Shown: positions 43,236 to 53,135, counted from the first letter of the stretch. The stretch: DNA of 64,000 nt from Rickettsia sp. Oklahoma-10 (GCF_039954865.1 NZ_CP157197.1:1108311-1172310); one strand, 5' to 3'. The notes: generated from the sequence alone by a model not told the origin. Translations and numbers: made by a program.

Positions 43236-43359
43236 TTATATATTAGTAGCATATTTATTTACCTTTTTGGTTTTAGCAATATTACTAATCGCAAGTTTTT
43301 TAAATTACAAATCACTGAAAAAACAAGAAAAATTTAATGCACAAGAAAGTAAGAAATAG
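43228..43359 (+). CDS. ccmD: probable haem exporter protein CcmD
   Basis: A 43-residue protein with one membrane span at about 4-25 ([20 protein letters not shown]) and a lysine-rich tail, matching the size and layout of CcmD, the small subunit that helps release holo-CcmE from the CcmABC complex. Its ATG lies inside the sco stop region (ATGAATAA, 8-bp overlap), and it overlaps the start of ccmE by 23 bp. The family is poorly conserved, so the call depends mainly on position directly before ccmE. Confidence 0.65.
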   Translation: MNNYILVAYLFTFLVLAILLIASFLNYKSLKKQEKFNAQESKK

Positions 43360-43723
43360 ATTAATAACAATAATTATTTGTTTCTGCTCAGCATTTTTAG
43401 GAATTGGTATTATACTTTATAATTTAGAAAAAAATATAGTATTTTTTTTGCCACCGTCAAAAATTAATACAATAGAACATGGCAAAGAACTAAGAGTAGG
43501 TGGACTTGTTAAAACAAGCTCTATAAATAAAATTGCTGCTGATAAGATAAGTTTTATTATTACCGATAATATTAAGGATTTAGAGATATTATACCAAGGT
43601 GTACTGCCTGCCCTATTTCGTGAAGGACAAGGAATTATTGCTATCGGGTGCTTATCGGACGGGAAGTTTATAGCAAAACAATTGCTTACAAAGCATGATG
43701 AGAATTACAGACCTACTAGGTAA
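43337..43723 (+). CDS. ccmE: cytochrome c maturation haem chaperone CcmE
   Basis: The 128-residue protein has an N-terminal anchor (about 7-28) and a beta-barrel domain with ELRVGGLV and [12 protein letters not shown]. The C-terminal motif KHDENYRP supplies the covalent haem histidine H120 and the tyrosine Y124. CcmE carries haem from CcmABC to the cytochrome c ligase in the periplasm. It is the last gene of the yajC-secD-sco-ccmD-ccmE run; the other ccm genes are outside the window. Confidence 0.93.
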   Translation: MHKKVRNRLITIIICFCSAFLGIGIILYNLEKNIVFFLPPSKINTIEHGKELRVGGLVKTSSINKIAADKISFIITDNIKDLEILYQGVLPALFREGQGIIAIGCLSDGKFIAKQLLTKHDENYRPTR

Positions 43724-43762
43724 TCATATTGTCATATCCGTGGCCTAGCCTATGAACCAGGC

Positions 43763-43859
43763 TGTCACCATATGGCTTGGACTACAGGGTCCAGTTTAAA
43801 AAATTATGATATTACCCTAAGTTGTTTTTTAGATCACACGATCAAGTCGCAGGATGACA
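43763..43859. repeat. dispersed palindromic element between ccmE and ppa
   Basis: About 97 bp from TGTCACCATATGGCTTGGAC to ACGATCAAGTCGCAGGATGA then CA, with an internal GGGTCCAG/AGATCACA pair. It belongs to the TGTCATcc...ggATGACA family and lies beyond the end of the export and haem operon. Confidence 0.65.
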
Positions 43860-43963
43860 CTTGAAAGGCTGATTCTCTATGTAATAATCTTCACGGGAAT
43901 AACATAAAATAGATGTAGAAATGACATCAAAGCTATATAAAAAATAACCAATCAAATAAAAAT

Positions 43964-44500
43964 ATGTTTATAGATAAAATAAAAGCAAAAGCAAATAATG
44001 ATGAAATAAACGTAATTATAGAAATTCCGATGAATAGTGGACCAATCAAATATGAATTTGACAAAGAATCAGGAGCAGTTTTTGTTGATCGCTTTATGCA
44101 AACCACTATGAGTTATCCATGTAATTATGGTTTTATTCCTAATACTCTTTCAAATGACGGTGATCCAGTAGACGTACTAGTTATATCTAATCATGCCGTA
44201 GTACCTGGGTCTGTTATTAAGTGTAGAGCCATCGGCGTATTAATGATGGAAGACGAATCAGGACTTGATGAGAAAATAATCGCAGTACCAACCTCAAAGA
44301 TTGATATTACTTTTGATCATATTAAAGTGCTAAATAATCTATGTGAAATGCTTAGAAAACGTATAGTTCATTTCTTTGAGCATTATAAAGATTTAGAAAA
44401 AGGTAAATGGGTTAAAGTTACCGGATGGGAAAATAAAGCAAAAGCAGACGCTTTAATCAATGAAGGCATGGATAGGGCTAGTCGGAGTAAGAATTTATAA
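43964..44500 (+). CDS. ppa: inorganic pyrophosphatase
   Basis: A 178-residue family I soluble pyrophosphatase that hydrolyses PPi to phosphate. The N-terminal [18 protein letters not shown], the signature DGDPVDVLV with its metal-binding aspartates, and [11 protein letters not shown] are all present. Length is normal. It stands as a single gene between two palindromic elements. Confidence 0.95.
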   Translation: MFIDKIKAKANNDEINVIIEIPMNSGPIKYEFDKESGAVFVDRFMQTTMSYPCNYGFIPNTLSNDGDPVDVLVISNHAVVPGSVIKCRAIGVLMMEDESGLDEKIIAVPTSKIDITFDHIKVLNNLCEMLRKRIVHFFEHYKDLEKGKWVKVTGWENKAKADALINEGMDRASRSKNL

Positions 44501-44520
44501 CATTGCTCGTATGACATTCG

Positions 44521-44599
44521 ATGTCATTCTCATGTGGCATTGTTGATTGGATCAATTTTTTGGTCATTGCAATCAATTTACACCTAAAGAGAATGACAT
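44521..44599. repeat. palindromic element with 11-bp perfect ends
   Basis: The ends ATGTCATTCTC (44521-44531) and GAGAATGACAT (44589-44599) are perfect inverted copies. The interior contains GGCATTGTTGATTGGATCAA and a partly complementary GGTCATTGCAATCAA. The core GCATTGTTG..TGGATCA recurs in the element at 47577. Confidence 0.65.
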
Positions 44600-44634
44600 T
44601 AATCGATTTTTAAAAGATAGGATAAAAATAAATA

Positions 44635-46140
44635 GTGACATTATTTCGTTCAGGAGCCGTAGTAGCTTTGTGCACATTAATTTCTCGCATATTTGGCCTC
44701 GTGCGTGAACAATTTATCGCATCATTATTTGGCGCTACGCCTATAGGCGATAGCATTAATGTTGCTTTTAAACTACCGAATCTATTTAGAAGAATTTTTG
44801 CAGAAGGAGCATTATCCAGTGTATTCATTCCTATTTACAATGAAAAAATGCTGATTTCTAAAAGAGCAGCCAATAATTTTTCAGGCGAGGTCTTTACGCT
44901 TCTACTTCTGACATTAATAATCATAATAGCATTAATGCAAATTTTTATGCCGCAATTAATGCTGTTTATTGCCCCTGGCTTTCACGGTAAAAAGGAAAAG
45001 TTTGAGCTTACTGTATTTTTATGCCGCATTACTATACCTTATTTAATATTTGTTTCATTAACGGCTTTACTTGGCGGGATACTAAATTCCGTAAAGAAAT
45101 TCACTGCGTTTGCTTTCTCACCAGTTATTTTAAGTTTATGCGTAATAATTTGTACTTCAATGTTAAATGATTACATGGAATCTACCATTTCAATCAGCCT
45201 ATCTTTAATAATTGCCGGCATATTACAAGTTTCTTTTATGCTTGTCTGCGTGAAAAGAGCAGATTTAAACTTTCCGATAATTTTTAACCCAAGTGACTCC
45301 GATTTAAAAAAGCTTCTAATTAATATGGGACCGGCGACCATTAGCTCCGGCGTTCAACAATTGAATCTTTTTATATCACAATCTATTGCTAGCTTTATTG
45401 AAGGTGCTATTTCAATATTAGCTTATGCTGACCGGATTTATCAATTTCCTTTGTCAATAATAGGTACTAGCTTCTCTACTATATTGTTACCTGAGCTGTC
45501 AAAAATCTATAAATCAAATGATATAGTATCTGCAAAAAAAATACAGAATAATGCTATTAGAATGGGATTATTATTATCATTGCCTGCTACATTTGGTATT
45601 ATAATTTTATCTCATCCTATCATTAATATAATATATGAAAGAGGAGTTTTCACGAACCAAGATACTACAAATACTGCCGAGGCTATTTCTGCATTTGCTC
45701 TTGGACTGCCTGCTTTTATTTTGGCAAAAATTTTAACCCCTATTTTTTATGCTAACGGAGATACTAAAACACCACTCAAAATAACCTTATTTTCAATAAT
45801 AATTAATACCATTATGAATTTGCTACTAATGGATTCTTTGAAACATATTGGTATTGCCATCAGCACATCTATCGCAGCTTGGTATAATCTAGGTTTATTA
45901 TATAGCTATATTACAAGACAAAATAAGCTACACATAGAAGCTGATATAAAACTTTTTTGCAGTAAAATTTTATTATGCTGCATCATAATGTCTGTTGTCA
46001 TTGCTTTAATAAAACATTATTGTTTAGAATATTTCTATTCGGAATATTTACTGATTAAAGTCTGTATGCTAGGCAGTACAATTGCAGTGGGGATCGGAAC
46101 ATTTTTCGGCACAGCATATTTATTAAAAGTTGCTTTATGA
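44635..46140 (+). CDS. murJ: lipid II flippase MurJ
   Basis: A 501-residue membrane protein with about fourteen spans that flips the peptidoglycan precursor lipid II across the inner membrane. Family signs are the start FRSGAVVALCTLISRIFGLVR and AFKLPNLFRRIFAEGALSSVF, with the essential arginine of the first helix. The start is GTG with AGGA 12 bp upstream. Its stop codon overlaps the ATG of traX (ATGA), so the two are translationally coupled. Confidence 0.95.
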   Translation: MTLFRSGAVVALCTLISRIFGLVREQFIASLFGATPIGDSINVAFKLPNLFRRIFAEGALSSVFIPIYNEKMLISKRAANNFSGEVFTLLLLTLIIIIALMQIFMPQLMLFIAPGFHGKKEKFELTVFLCRITIPYLIFVSLTALLGGILNSVKKFTAFAFSPVILSLCVIICTSMLNDYMESTISISLSLIIAGILQVSFMLVCVKRADLNFPIIFNPSDSDLKKLLINMGPATISSGVQQLNLFISQSIASFIEGAISILAYADRIYQFPLSIIGTSFSTILLPELSKIYKSNDIVSAKKIQNNAIRMGLLLSLPATFGIIILSHPIINIIYERGVFTNQDTTNTAEAISAFALGLPAFILAKILTPIFYANGDTKTPLKITLFSIIINTIMNLLLMDSLKHIGIAISTSIAAWYNLGLLYSYITRQNKLHIEADIKLFCSKILLCCIIMSVVIALIKHYCLEYFYSEYLLIKVCMLGSTIAVGIGTFFGTAYLLKVAL

Positions 46141-46889
46141 TAATAACAAGAAATAAACACCAATCAAATTATCAGGATTTGCTAAAAACCTTATCTATTA
46201 TAGCAATGATCATTGATCATATAGGTTTATATCTATATCCTGAATTAACAATTATGCGGGTTATCGGTCGTACTGTAATGCCAGTGTGTTGCTTTTTTGC
46301 CGGTTATAATTTTCACGATAAACCAAAAACTAAAATAATAATAGCCGGCATTTTGCTACACATATATACTACTGTATTATTTAAACAGTTTATTACTACA
46401 AATATTCTAATACCTATCTATTTAGGACAATGTTATATTTACTATTTTCGTAAGTCTTTAATTCGCTTTTTTTATAGAGGTTATTGTCATGTAATTATAA
46501 TGGTAATATTATTTTATATTAGTTGGTATTTGGTTGACTACGGTACTCTTGTAATTGCTATAATGATCCTTGGATTTATTGCAAAACATGAACAACAAAA
46601 TTTAAAACTTTGTTGTTTTATAGCAATTTTTAATACGTTCCTGCATTCCACTTTTTTTACTCTTGCAATTCCCTTAAGTAAGTTTAATTTTTCAAATACT
46701 GATTTAATTTTAAATCTTAGTTTCTTAACAATTACCTATATATTAATGATCATAAGCAATTATTCACAAAAAATAGCTGTAAATTTAAAATGGATAGGTC
46801 GAAATATTTTATATATTTACTGCATACAGATTATGATCTTACAATTTATATTCATATATAAATACACATATGGTTTTAAAAATTGGTAA
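46137..46889 (+). CDS. traX: TraX family membrane protein
   Basis: A 250-residue protein with about seven to eight membrane segments. The N-terminal LLKTLSIIAMIIDHIG and IMRVIGRTVMPVCCFF are the hallmark of TraX, the F-plasmid pilin N-acetylation protein, and of its many chromosomal relatives outside conjugation regions. There is no transfer gene nearby. The ATGA overlap with murJ suggests the two are made together, so a role in modifying an envelope component is a fair inference. Confidence 0.8.
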   Translation: MIITRNKHQSNYQDLLKTLSIIAMIIDHIGLYLYPELTIMRVIGRTVMPVCCFFAGYNFHDKPKTKIIIAGILLHIYTTVLFKQFITTNILIPIYLGQCYIYYFRKSLIRFFYRGYCHVIIMVILFYISWYLVDYGTLVIAIMILGFIAKHEQQNLKLCCFIAIFNTFLHSTFFTLAIPLSKFNFSNTDLILNLSFLTITYILMIISNYSQKIAVNLKWIGRNILYIYCIQIMILQFIFIYKYTYGFKNW

Positions 46890-47576
46890 GTAACCGTTAA
46901 TAATTAGTGCCAGTCGTTCTAGATCAATATATTTAGATAATATTGATATTACTTATATAGATTTGATAGATTGTCTAATTTCAGATAATGAACAATATAA
47001 AGAGCAATTTAGAAAAACAAACTCTTTGAAGTTAAGTTAGATAGTACCGCGCAAAACAATAAATTTCTTAAACGTTTTCGGATTGGTCAGATGCATTTTA
47101 GAAAATGGTTCTAGCAATAATAGCATTTTCGGAAACAAAAAAATTTAAACAACTTGCATAGAAGCATATCACCAATGAATTTGGACACAATGTAGAATTA
47201 TTACAAACTCTAGAAAATGTTGAAGCCCCAAACTCTATTTTGAGGCCATAGGTTCTTGGTTTACGCTAAAAATGATGACTCTTGGAAATAGTGAGCGGAC
47301 TGTACTTGCTATACTTGCACATGAATTATAGTATATAGAGTCTTATACTACTATATTTTATACAAAACTAGGCTCAATATTTTATAAAGTAAAAAAACAT
47401 TTCAAAATACATATGCATCTTGATCCGGAACATGAACAAATCAGTATAGATTTATTATATTAATGATTCTTCTTTACTCGCTATTCAAAAAAAAGCTGGG
47501 ATATGATTTAAGATTCGTTTACTAAACTTGCTGAAATCACACAGGATTAGCTTATCTTTCTATATTTTCATTTTAC
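46890..47576. other. decayed stretch after traX
   Basis: This stretch holds the haem-oxygenase-like remnant (46902-47463). The part after 47463 shows nothing coding and leads into the repeat at 47577. Confidence 0.4.
46902..47463 (+). pseudogene. haem-oxygenase-fold (iron-containing redox enzyme-like) remnant
   Basis: Pieces in changing frames read IDITYIDLIDCLISDNEQYK, MVLAIIAFSETKKFKQLA, KHITNEFGHNVELLQTLENV, then FTLKMMTLGNSERTVLAILA, and finally IHMHLDPEHEQISIDLL. The late HxHLDPEHE motif and the FGHNVELL helix look like the diiron or haem-oxygenase fold of TENA/PqqC/CADD-like proteins. There are at least five stops or shifts. The family is my best guess; that it is a dead gene is secure. 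Confidence 0.45.
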
Positions 47577-47767
47577 GTCATTCCTGTGGAGGTATTGTTG
47601 CATGGATCAGTTTTACCATCATTGCATGGCAATTAACAAAACAATTCAATAAAAAATTTTGTACATCAGAATTTTTTTATTATCTTTACAGATTGCCAAG
47701 CTCCTTTTCATCACTTGCAATGACAATTTGGTATCCACATAACAACACCAATAACAAATGGGAATGA
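47577..47767. repeat. dispersed palindromic element before recG
   Basis: The left end GTCATTCCTGTGGAGGTATT and the right end AAATGGGAATGACAT are imperfect inverted copies. The interior includes GTTGCATGGATCAG and CAATGACAATTTGG, overlapping the core of the element at 44521. A 79-codon plus-strand frame over this stretch is a product of the repeat and is not a gene. Confidence 0.5.
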
Positions 47768-47777
47768 CATATTGAAA

Positions 47778-49883
47778 CTAAACCAACTCACCTACTTGTG
47801 ATTTAGCAAAGAGTTTTATCTGAAAGTCAACAAAATCCAAATTATCTTTTGATCCTATTTCTGCAAATTTATTAGCTTTAAGAAGCAAGTCATAATGCTC
47901 TACTAAATCGGCGAAGAAAAATGCGATTTCGCCGCTTTGTTTTACTCCTAGAATCTCACCGCTACTTCGAAGTTTTAAATCCTGTTCAGCAATATAAAAC
48001 CCATCATTAGTTTGTTTCATTATCTCAAACCTGCCTCGTGCAACTTTCCCGAGTCGCTTAGGATTATATAACAATATACAATATGACTGTAAATTACCTC
48101 GCCCTACTCTACCTCTAAGCTGATGAAGTTGAGCAAGGCCAAATTGCTCAGCATTTTCAATAATGATCAAAGTTGCTTCCGGTACGTCTATTCCAACTTC
48201 AATAACAGTTGTTGCAATCAATATCTTAATTTTACCTTCCTTAAATTGCTTCATTATGATATCTTTCTGCTCGTTCTTCATCTTACCATGAATAATACCG
48301 GTATAGCCTTGATAGATATTTTCGATAGCGTTAAAGCGGTTCATCACATCCATTAATAAATTATCCTCTTCTTGTTTCTCTCCCCTCTCTATCAACGGAC
48401 ATATCCAATATATCCTCTCACTTGCAATAAGCTTCTTATTTATCGCTTCTATAATATGTCCTATTTTATTAGTCGACATAATATTCGTTACAATAGGTAG
48501 GCGATTTTTTGGTTTTCCTTGAAGTTTAGAAATAGTCATATCTCCAAACATGGTCAGTGCTAAACTTCTTGGAATCGGTGTTGCGGTCATAACTAAAACA
48601 TCAGGATTTACCCCTTTATTTATTAGATTCAAACGCTGCTGTACTCCAAATCTATGCTGCTCATCGATAACTATATAACCTAGTTTTTTAAAACTGACTT
48701 TTTCTTGAAATAAAGCATGAGTACCAACCAATATTTCAATTTCACCATTTTCAAGCTGAATCATAATATTTTTACGTTTTAGCCCTCGTATCTTGCCTGT
48801 AAGTAATCCAATTCTTATATTAGTATTTTTTAAGGCTTTAACAAAAAACTCGTAATGCTGATTGGCAAGCAAATCGGTTGGAGCCATAAGCGTTGCTTGA
48901 AATCCAGCTGCTACCACATTTACCATAGTAAGCAGAGCTACTAAAGTTTTACCTGAACCAACATCACCTTGCAACAATCTCATCATTGCTACTTTACCGC
49001 TTTGATCAAGTTCTATTTCTTCTATAACTTGCTTTTGGTACGGTGTTAATTCAAATCCTAACTCATTTAATATATTGACTTGAGTAACTGCAGCTTTAGG
49101 GAAAATATTACCTTGTCTTCTACTTATTTGCGCACGTACATTAAAAAGAGATATTTGATTGGCAATTAGTTCTTTAGCTGCTAGGTGTTTTTTGGCGTTA
49201 TTTAAATACCACACCTTGTCATCCCACGGCTTGACCTCGGAATCCATTTTTTCTGAGTTTCCACTTTCACAGGAATGACATAAAGAATGCAATACCTTTA
49301 AATTCTGCAATATAACATCTAAATAATCCTTTACCTCTTTATCTTCTAGCACCTTGCATTTCCCTTCAAATATATCTATTGCTTTTATGATATATGAATA
49401 CAGCTGTTTATTACTAAGTAGATATGTTAAAGAATAAATAGGCTCCTTTTCTTTTGCAAGTTTAGGATTCATAATAAATTCAGGATGCGAAATCTGTAAA
49501 TGATGATCCAAAAATTGGACTTTACCGCTGATAATATGGGAAGTACCAACCTTTAACTTATTAAAAATAAATGGAGGTGGTCTATGAAAAAATACTAATA
49601 ACAAAGAACCGGTATCATTACTAGCCATAATTTTAAAAGGCTTGTTACTTTTTTTTGGTAAACTAATGCTCTCAATTACAATTTCTGTTTGGATTATTTC
49701 ACCGTCTCTAACTTCGGTTAAATTAGGCGATAATATTTTATTTTGATATGAAACAGGTAGATAAAATAATAAATCACGCATATTATTAATACCAAGCCTT
49801 TGAAGAGCAGATACGGTATCTTCGCGTATATTAATGAACGTTTTTACAGAAGAGAATAAGAATTTTTCTAGAACAGTTAACAT
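47778..49883 (-). CDS. recG: ATP-dependent DNA helicase RecG
   Basis: A 701-residue branch-migration helicase that rescues stalled forks. It has the N-terminal wedge domain (about 20-170), then helicase motifs LLQGDVGSGKTLVAL (Walker A), VIDEQHRFGV (DEQH box), MTATPIPRSLALTMFGD and QLRGRVGRG. A 64-bp palindromic element (49217-49280) is inserted at about residues 201-223, adding a peptide with LCHSCESGN and SEVKPWDDK. The frame resumes properly after it, so the gene is probably active. Confidence 0.94.
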   Translation of the reverse strand: MLTVLEKFLFSSVKTFINIREDTVSALQRLGINNMRDLLFYLPVSYQNKILSPNLTEVRDGEIIQTEIVIESISLPKKSNKPFKIMASNDTGSLLLVFFHRPPPFIFNKLKVGTSHIISGKVQFLDHHLQISHPEFIMNPKLAKEKEPIYSLTYLLSNKQLYSYIIKAIDIFEGKCKVLEDKEVKDYLDVILQNLKVLHSLCHSCESGNSEKMDSEVKPWDDKVWYLNNAKKHLAAKELIANQISLFNVRAQISRRQGNIFPKAAVTQVNILNELGFELTPYQKQVIEEIELDQSGKVAMMRLLQGDVGSGKTLVALLTMVNVVAAGFQATLMAPTDLLANQHYEFFVKALKNTNIRIGLLTGKIRGLKRKNIMIQLENGEIEILVGTHALFQEKVSFKKLGYIVIDEQHRFGVQQRLNLINKGVNPDVLVMTATPIPRSLALTMFGDMTISKLQGKPKNRLPIVTNIMSTNKIGHIIEAINKKLIASERIYWICPLIERGEKQEEDNLLMDVMNRFNAIENIYQGYTGIIHGKMKNEQKDIIMKQFKEGKIKILIATTVIEVGIDVPEATLIIIENAEQFGLAQLHQLRGRVGRGNLQSYCILLYNPKRLGKVARGRFEIMKQTNDGFYIAEQDLKLRSSGEILGVKQSGEIAFFFADLVEHYDLLLKANKFAEIGSKDNLDFVDFQIKLFAKSQVGELV
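49217..49280. repeat. palindromic element inserted in frame in recG
   Basis: The left end TGTCATCCCACGGCTTGACC belongs to the TGTCATCCC family, while the right end TTTCACAGGAATGACA belongs to the CATTCCTGTGAAA type seen at 18971 and 47577, so this looks like a hybrid or short internal deletion of two element types. It encodes part of RecG without a stop. VKPWDD is shared with the insert peptide in UvrC. Confidence 0.8.
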
Positions 49884-51269
49884 ATATAGTCATACATCAT
49901 TATCTTATATATATGACTATATATTATTAAAAGCAATAGACTATAAACATAATTTTAACTCTAAACAGATCTGAAGATTTTAAAGGCATATCTTCTAAAT
50001 CTTACTGTTTTATAACCGCCTGAGCAAACTATTGCAAATGTTTCATTTAAATTTAAGCTAAATTCAAAAAATTAACTGCCCCAAATCTACCTTGTTTACA
50101 ATTCGCCTGTAAAAAGAGTAGTGGTTAATATTTTAGGCTGATTACAAAATGCCTCTTCTAAAGCTAAACTAACAAAATTGAATTCGATTAATTTATTTGC
50201 TTTAATTCCAATACTGTAAGACTTAAATTTCTGATTTATGCCGTAATTAATATTAATTTGCATATATTGTTATACACAAAAAAATAGTTCACTAAAACAT
50301 ATGGAGCACTTATCACTCAGTAGCCGGTAAATATTTTACTTCTCCCAAATCAAACATTGGAATATTATTAAGTTTAGTATTTATTATAAATGAATATCCT
50401 GAATAGAATAAAAATGAATCAAATAAATCTAAATAAACATATAAATTAATTTTATATGGAGTTAATTGCTTTGACATATGCATTTATATAATTACCGCTT
50501 TTATCTTTATCATTAAATTTATTACTAAAATATATCCCAAGCTTGATCTCGCCTTATCTATAAATAACATATGCCATCAGTAGGATTAATGTTGTTACCT
50601 ATCATATATCTTATTTTTAATATTTTCAGATAGTAAATAACTTGCTTGAATCCTCCCTGTATTAACAATTTATGTATGAAATTGCGAAGCATTAAAATCT
50701 TTAGTGTTAAAATATGTTCTACTCTCAAAACGGTCTACCTCATAATTTTGTTACTTTTAAGTCAAATTCTCTTGCAGCACACAACACAATATGACCGCCT
50801 AGATTACCTACCATCATCCAAGATGTAGTAAGTACATCTTGTAATATAACTTAAGATATTTATAGCTATATTAGCTGAATCGGCAAATATAATATCATCC
50901 AAATTGACTGGAAACTTCTATCAATGACATAGCAACATCGCTATTTGTCCTTGAGGAAATATCTTTATTATAAGTAACTAAGTCTATAACCTCTTTGAGA
51001 ATTTTCTTGAATTATTATATCACCATCAATATTTGATTCAGTTGCTAATACTAACTATAAATATAAAAAAATTAAGCAGCGATGGTTAATTTAAATTTAT
51101 TTAATATCATATCATTATATTAATCAAAAGTAACTATAATATATAGTACTTTAAATTTATAAATTATTTTTTAATATATTGAACTCTCGCATGTCCTTGA
51201 CTTCTTTTAAAGATCCTTCTAATTTCTTAAATAATAGATATTAAATAATTAAAAATTTATGAATAAAAT
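49884..51269. other. decayed stretch with unidentified minus-strand gene remains
   Basis: About 1.4 kb without an intact gene. On the minus strand broken pieces such as GIKANKLIEFNFVSLALEEAF (about 50150-50215, quoted loosely), SGYSFIINTKLNNIPMFDLG (about 50345-50405) and VNLDDIIFADSANIAINILS (about 50850-50910) suggest a lost protein that could be a beta-barrel or secreted type. I cannot name it. Confidence 0.4.
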
Positions 51270-51920
51270 CTATCCTTCAGCTTAAACTGCTCTTGAAGAA
51301 CTGCTCTAGGCATGACTATAATATTCAGTGGTTTTGGTTTTTATAGTATTCCTAAATTATTTAATAAATGCACTTCTTAAAAGCAATGTTCATAATTTAA
51401 CAATTAAGCACTAATTTGTAGTATTGACAATTTCGGACTCAGATTACTTCTTTAAGCTACACAAACAAAAAATGATTTCTCTTCGTATGTTGGAGAAAAT
51501 AAGATTTGCGAACAACAATATCTTGATAAAATCTTAGAACTTTAGCTGAGCAAATTAGAGCAGCGTGCATGGGAATTACAGCTTTTTTACTAAAACCAGT
51601 ATCGGTACAATTGTAGAGGAAGGTAAAGAAACAAAGGAATTTAATGGCAAGAAATATATAATGGACAATACAACTTCAAGCTGACCTTGCTATTATTCAA
51701 GGCTTGAAAGCTAATAAAATCAGCAATGATACAATAACAAGAAATTTTAATGTAGTACTGCTTTAAGCCACGGTTTGTAAAAAGTAGAGGCACTAGTTGA
51801 GGCATGAGGCAGGGAACGTGACCATAATAATATTGATACACCTAATATTTTCATATAGCGATTAATAGTAGGTGACCAATATGAGAAACATATTGAGCAA
51901 GTTAACCATAAGAAAATAAT
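51270..51920 (+). pseudogene. scoA: succinyl-CoA:3-ketoacid CoA transferase subunit A (ScoA), broken
   Basis: Plus-strand pieces follow the family order: MTIIFSGFGFYSIPKLF, the glycine-rich start; NALLKSNVHNLTI; SIDNFGLRLLL; KMISSYVGENK...EQQYL; AEQIRAACMGITAF; TSIGTIVEEGKETKEFNGK; VEALVEA; and HNNIDTPNIFI...RLIVGDQYEKHIEQ near the C terminus. Seven or more frameshifts and stops break it. ScoA and ScoB together move CoA from succinyl-CoA to acetoacetate in ketone-body use. scoB follows directly. Confidence 0.75.
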
Positions 51921-51929
51921 AAACTATAG

Positions 51930-52560
51930 AGTAAAGAAGAAATTTATCGAATAACCACAGAGGAACTTAAAAAATGGTTATATTTCAATCTTGGTATAGG
52001 TATACCTAATCATATTGCAAACTATATTCCTAAAAGGATGAATGTAATATTTTAAAGAGAAACTGTTATACTTCTTGGTATAGGACCATTTCTGTATAAG
52101 GTGAAGAAGATCCTCATTTAATTAACGTTAAGTACACTATACACTGCATTATCTGAAAGTAGCAATTTCAACAGTAACTTTGTATTTTGCATAATCAGAG
52201 AGACTCGCATATTGAGCTCACTATTTTAGGTGCTATGCAAGTCTCACAAAAAGGTGCTCTTGCCAAATGGACTATCCAAGGCAAAAATAGTTAAGTATAT
52301 GGGAGGAACTATGGATTTGGTCGCTAACACTATTAAAGAGTAGTAATAATGGAACATAACACAAAGGACTGTGGAGCTAAATTATTAAAAGAGTACCACT
52401 TTCCGTTAACAGACAAAAAAGTAGTTAATAAAAAATTACCTATCTTGGAATTTTTGATATTGATAAAGATGAAATATTATTAGTTAGAAAAGTCGACTAT
52501 GTTACAGTTGAAGAAATAAAATCTAAAACCGCAGCCGAGTTTAACATAGAGAATAAAATG
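51930..52560 (+). pseudogene. scoB: succinyl-CoA:3-ketoacid CoA transferase subunit B (ScoB), broken
   Basis: The pieces EEIYRITTEELKKW and FNLGIGIPNHIANYIPKRMN match the family start. Then come GIGPFLYK (where the catalytic-glutamate SENG-type motif has degraded), HIELTILGAMQVSQKGALAKW, MEHNTKDCGAKLLKEYHFPL and GIFDIDKDEILLVRKVDYVT with EEIKSKTAAEFNIENKMVK at the C terminus. The last about 40 codons are one clean frame running to the start of the next pseudogene. Confidence 0.78.
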
Positions 52561-53135
52561 GTAAAAGTAGCGTATATTATTAGTGGATACGGTCATACTG
52601 CAAAAGTAGCTAAAGGAATAAATAAGAGTGTAAAAGAAACAGGAACAAATGTTTTTATTATACAAATAAATAAAGATAAACTTGACAATATTGATTAGGA
52701 TTTATTAGACAATGCAGATACTATAACTTTTGGAGTCCCAACTTAATATTGGGAATTTAGAAAAACCATTTAAAATATTTACTACTTTAACAATAATGAG
52801 CTGATCAGCAATGGCAAAACAAAATAGCTTTAGCTTTTACTAGCCCTACTTCTTATTCAGGCGATCAGTTAGTTATACAAGCATTCAACAATTACTTCAT
52901 TTTGCATTGTATGATTTTGGTTGGACAAGATGAAGCTGCTGCCCATTATAAGATGACTGATTCCGACAAAATTAACAGGTTGCTGGCCAGAATTTATGAT
53001 TCAATCTAACCACAAATCTCCCCACTGATTACTCCTACCCAAGGTGATCTAAAAACTGGTAATGTATTTGAAGAAATTTAAAGCGTACTTCAGTATCGTG
53101 TTCTATGTCATAACAAAGCACACTTAAAGAAATAA
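52558..53135 (+). pseudogene. flavodoxin-fold NAD(P)H:quinone reductase (WrbA-like), broken
   Basis: It starts with ATG inside the end of scoB and reads MVKVAYIISGYGHTAKVAKG, the phosphate-binding flavodoxin start, up to a stop at about 52696. Then come DLLDNADTITFGVP, a degraded glycine-rich middle, IALAFTSPTSYSGDQLVIQAF (shifted), MILVGQDEAAAHYKMTDSDK and TPTQGDLKTGNVFEE. Several shifts and stops break it. It overlaps scoB, so the three genes once formed an operon running towards rickA, which is convergent. Confidence 0.7.

Noticed and set aside
47528..47767. Plus-strand 79-codon frame before recG
   Set aside because: It lies over a dispersed palindromic element; its peptide is explained by the repeat.
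50646..50828. Plus-strand 60-codon frame
   Set aside because: Cysteine- and leucine-rich with no family resemblance; it runs antisense to broken minus-strand gene remains.
51641..51841. Minus-strand 66-codon frame
   Set aside because: It is antisense to the broken scoA gene and has no independent support.
52480..52665. Minus-strand 61-codon frame
   Set aside because: It is antisense to the clean end of scoB and the start of the flavodoxin pseudogene.
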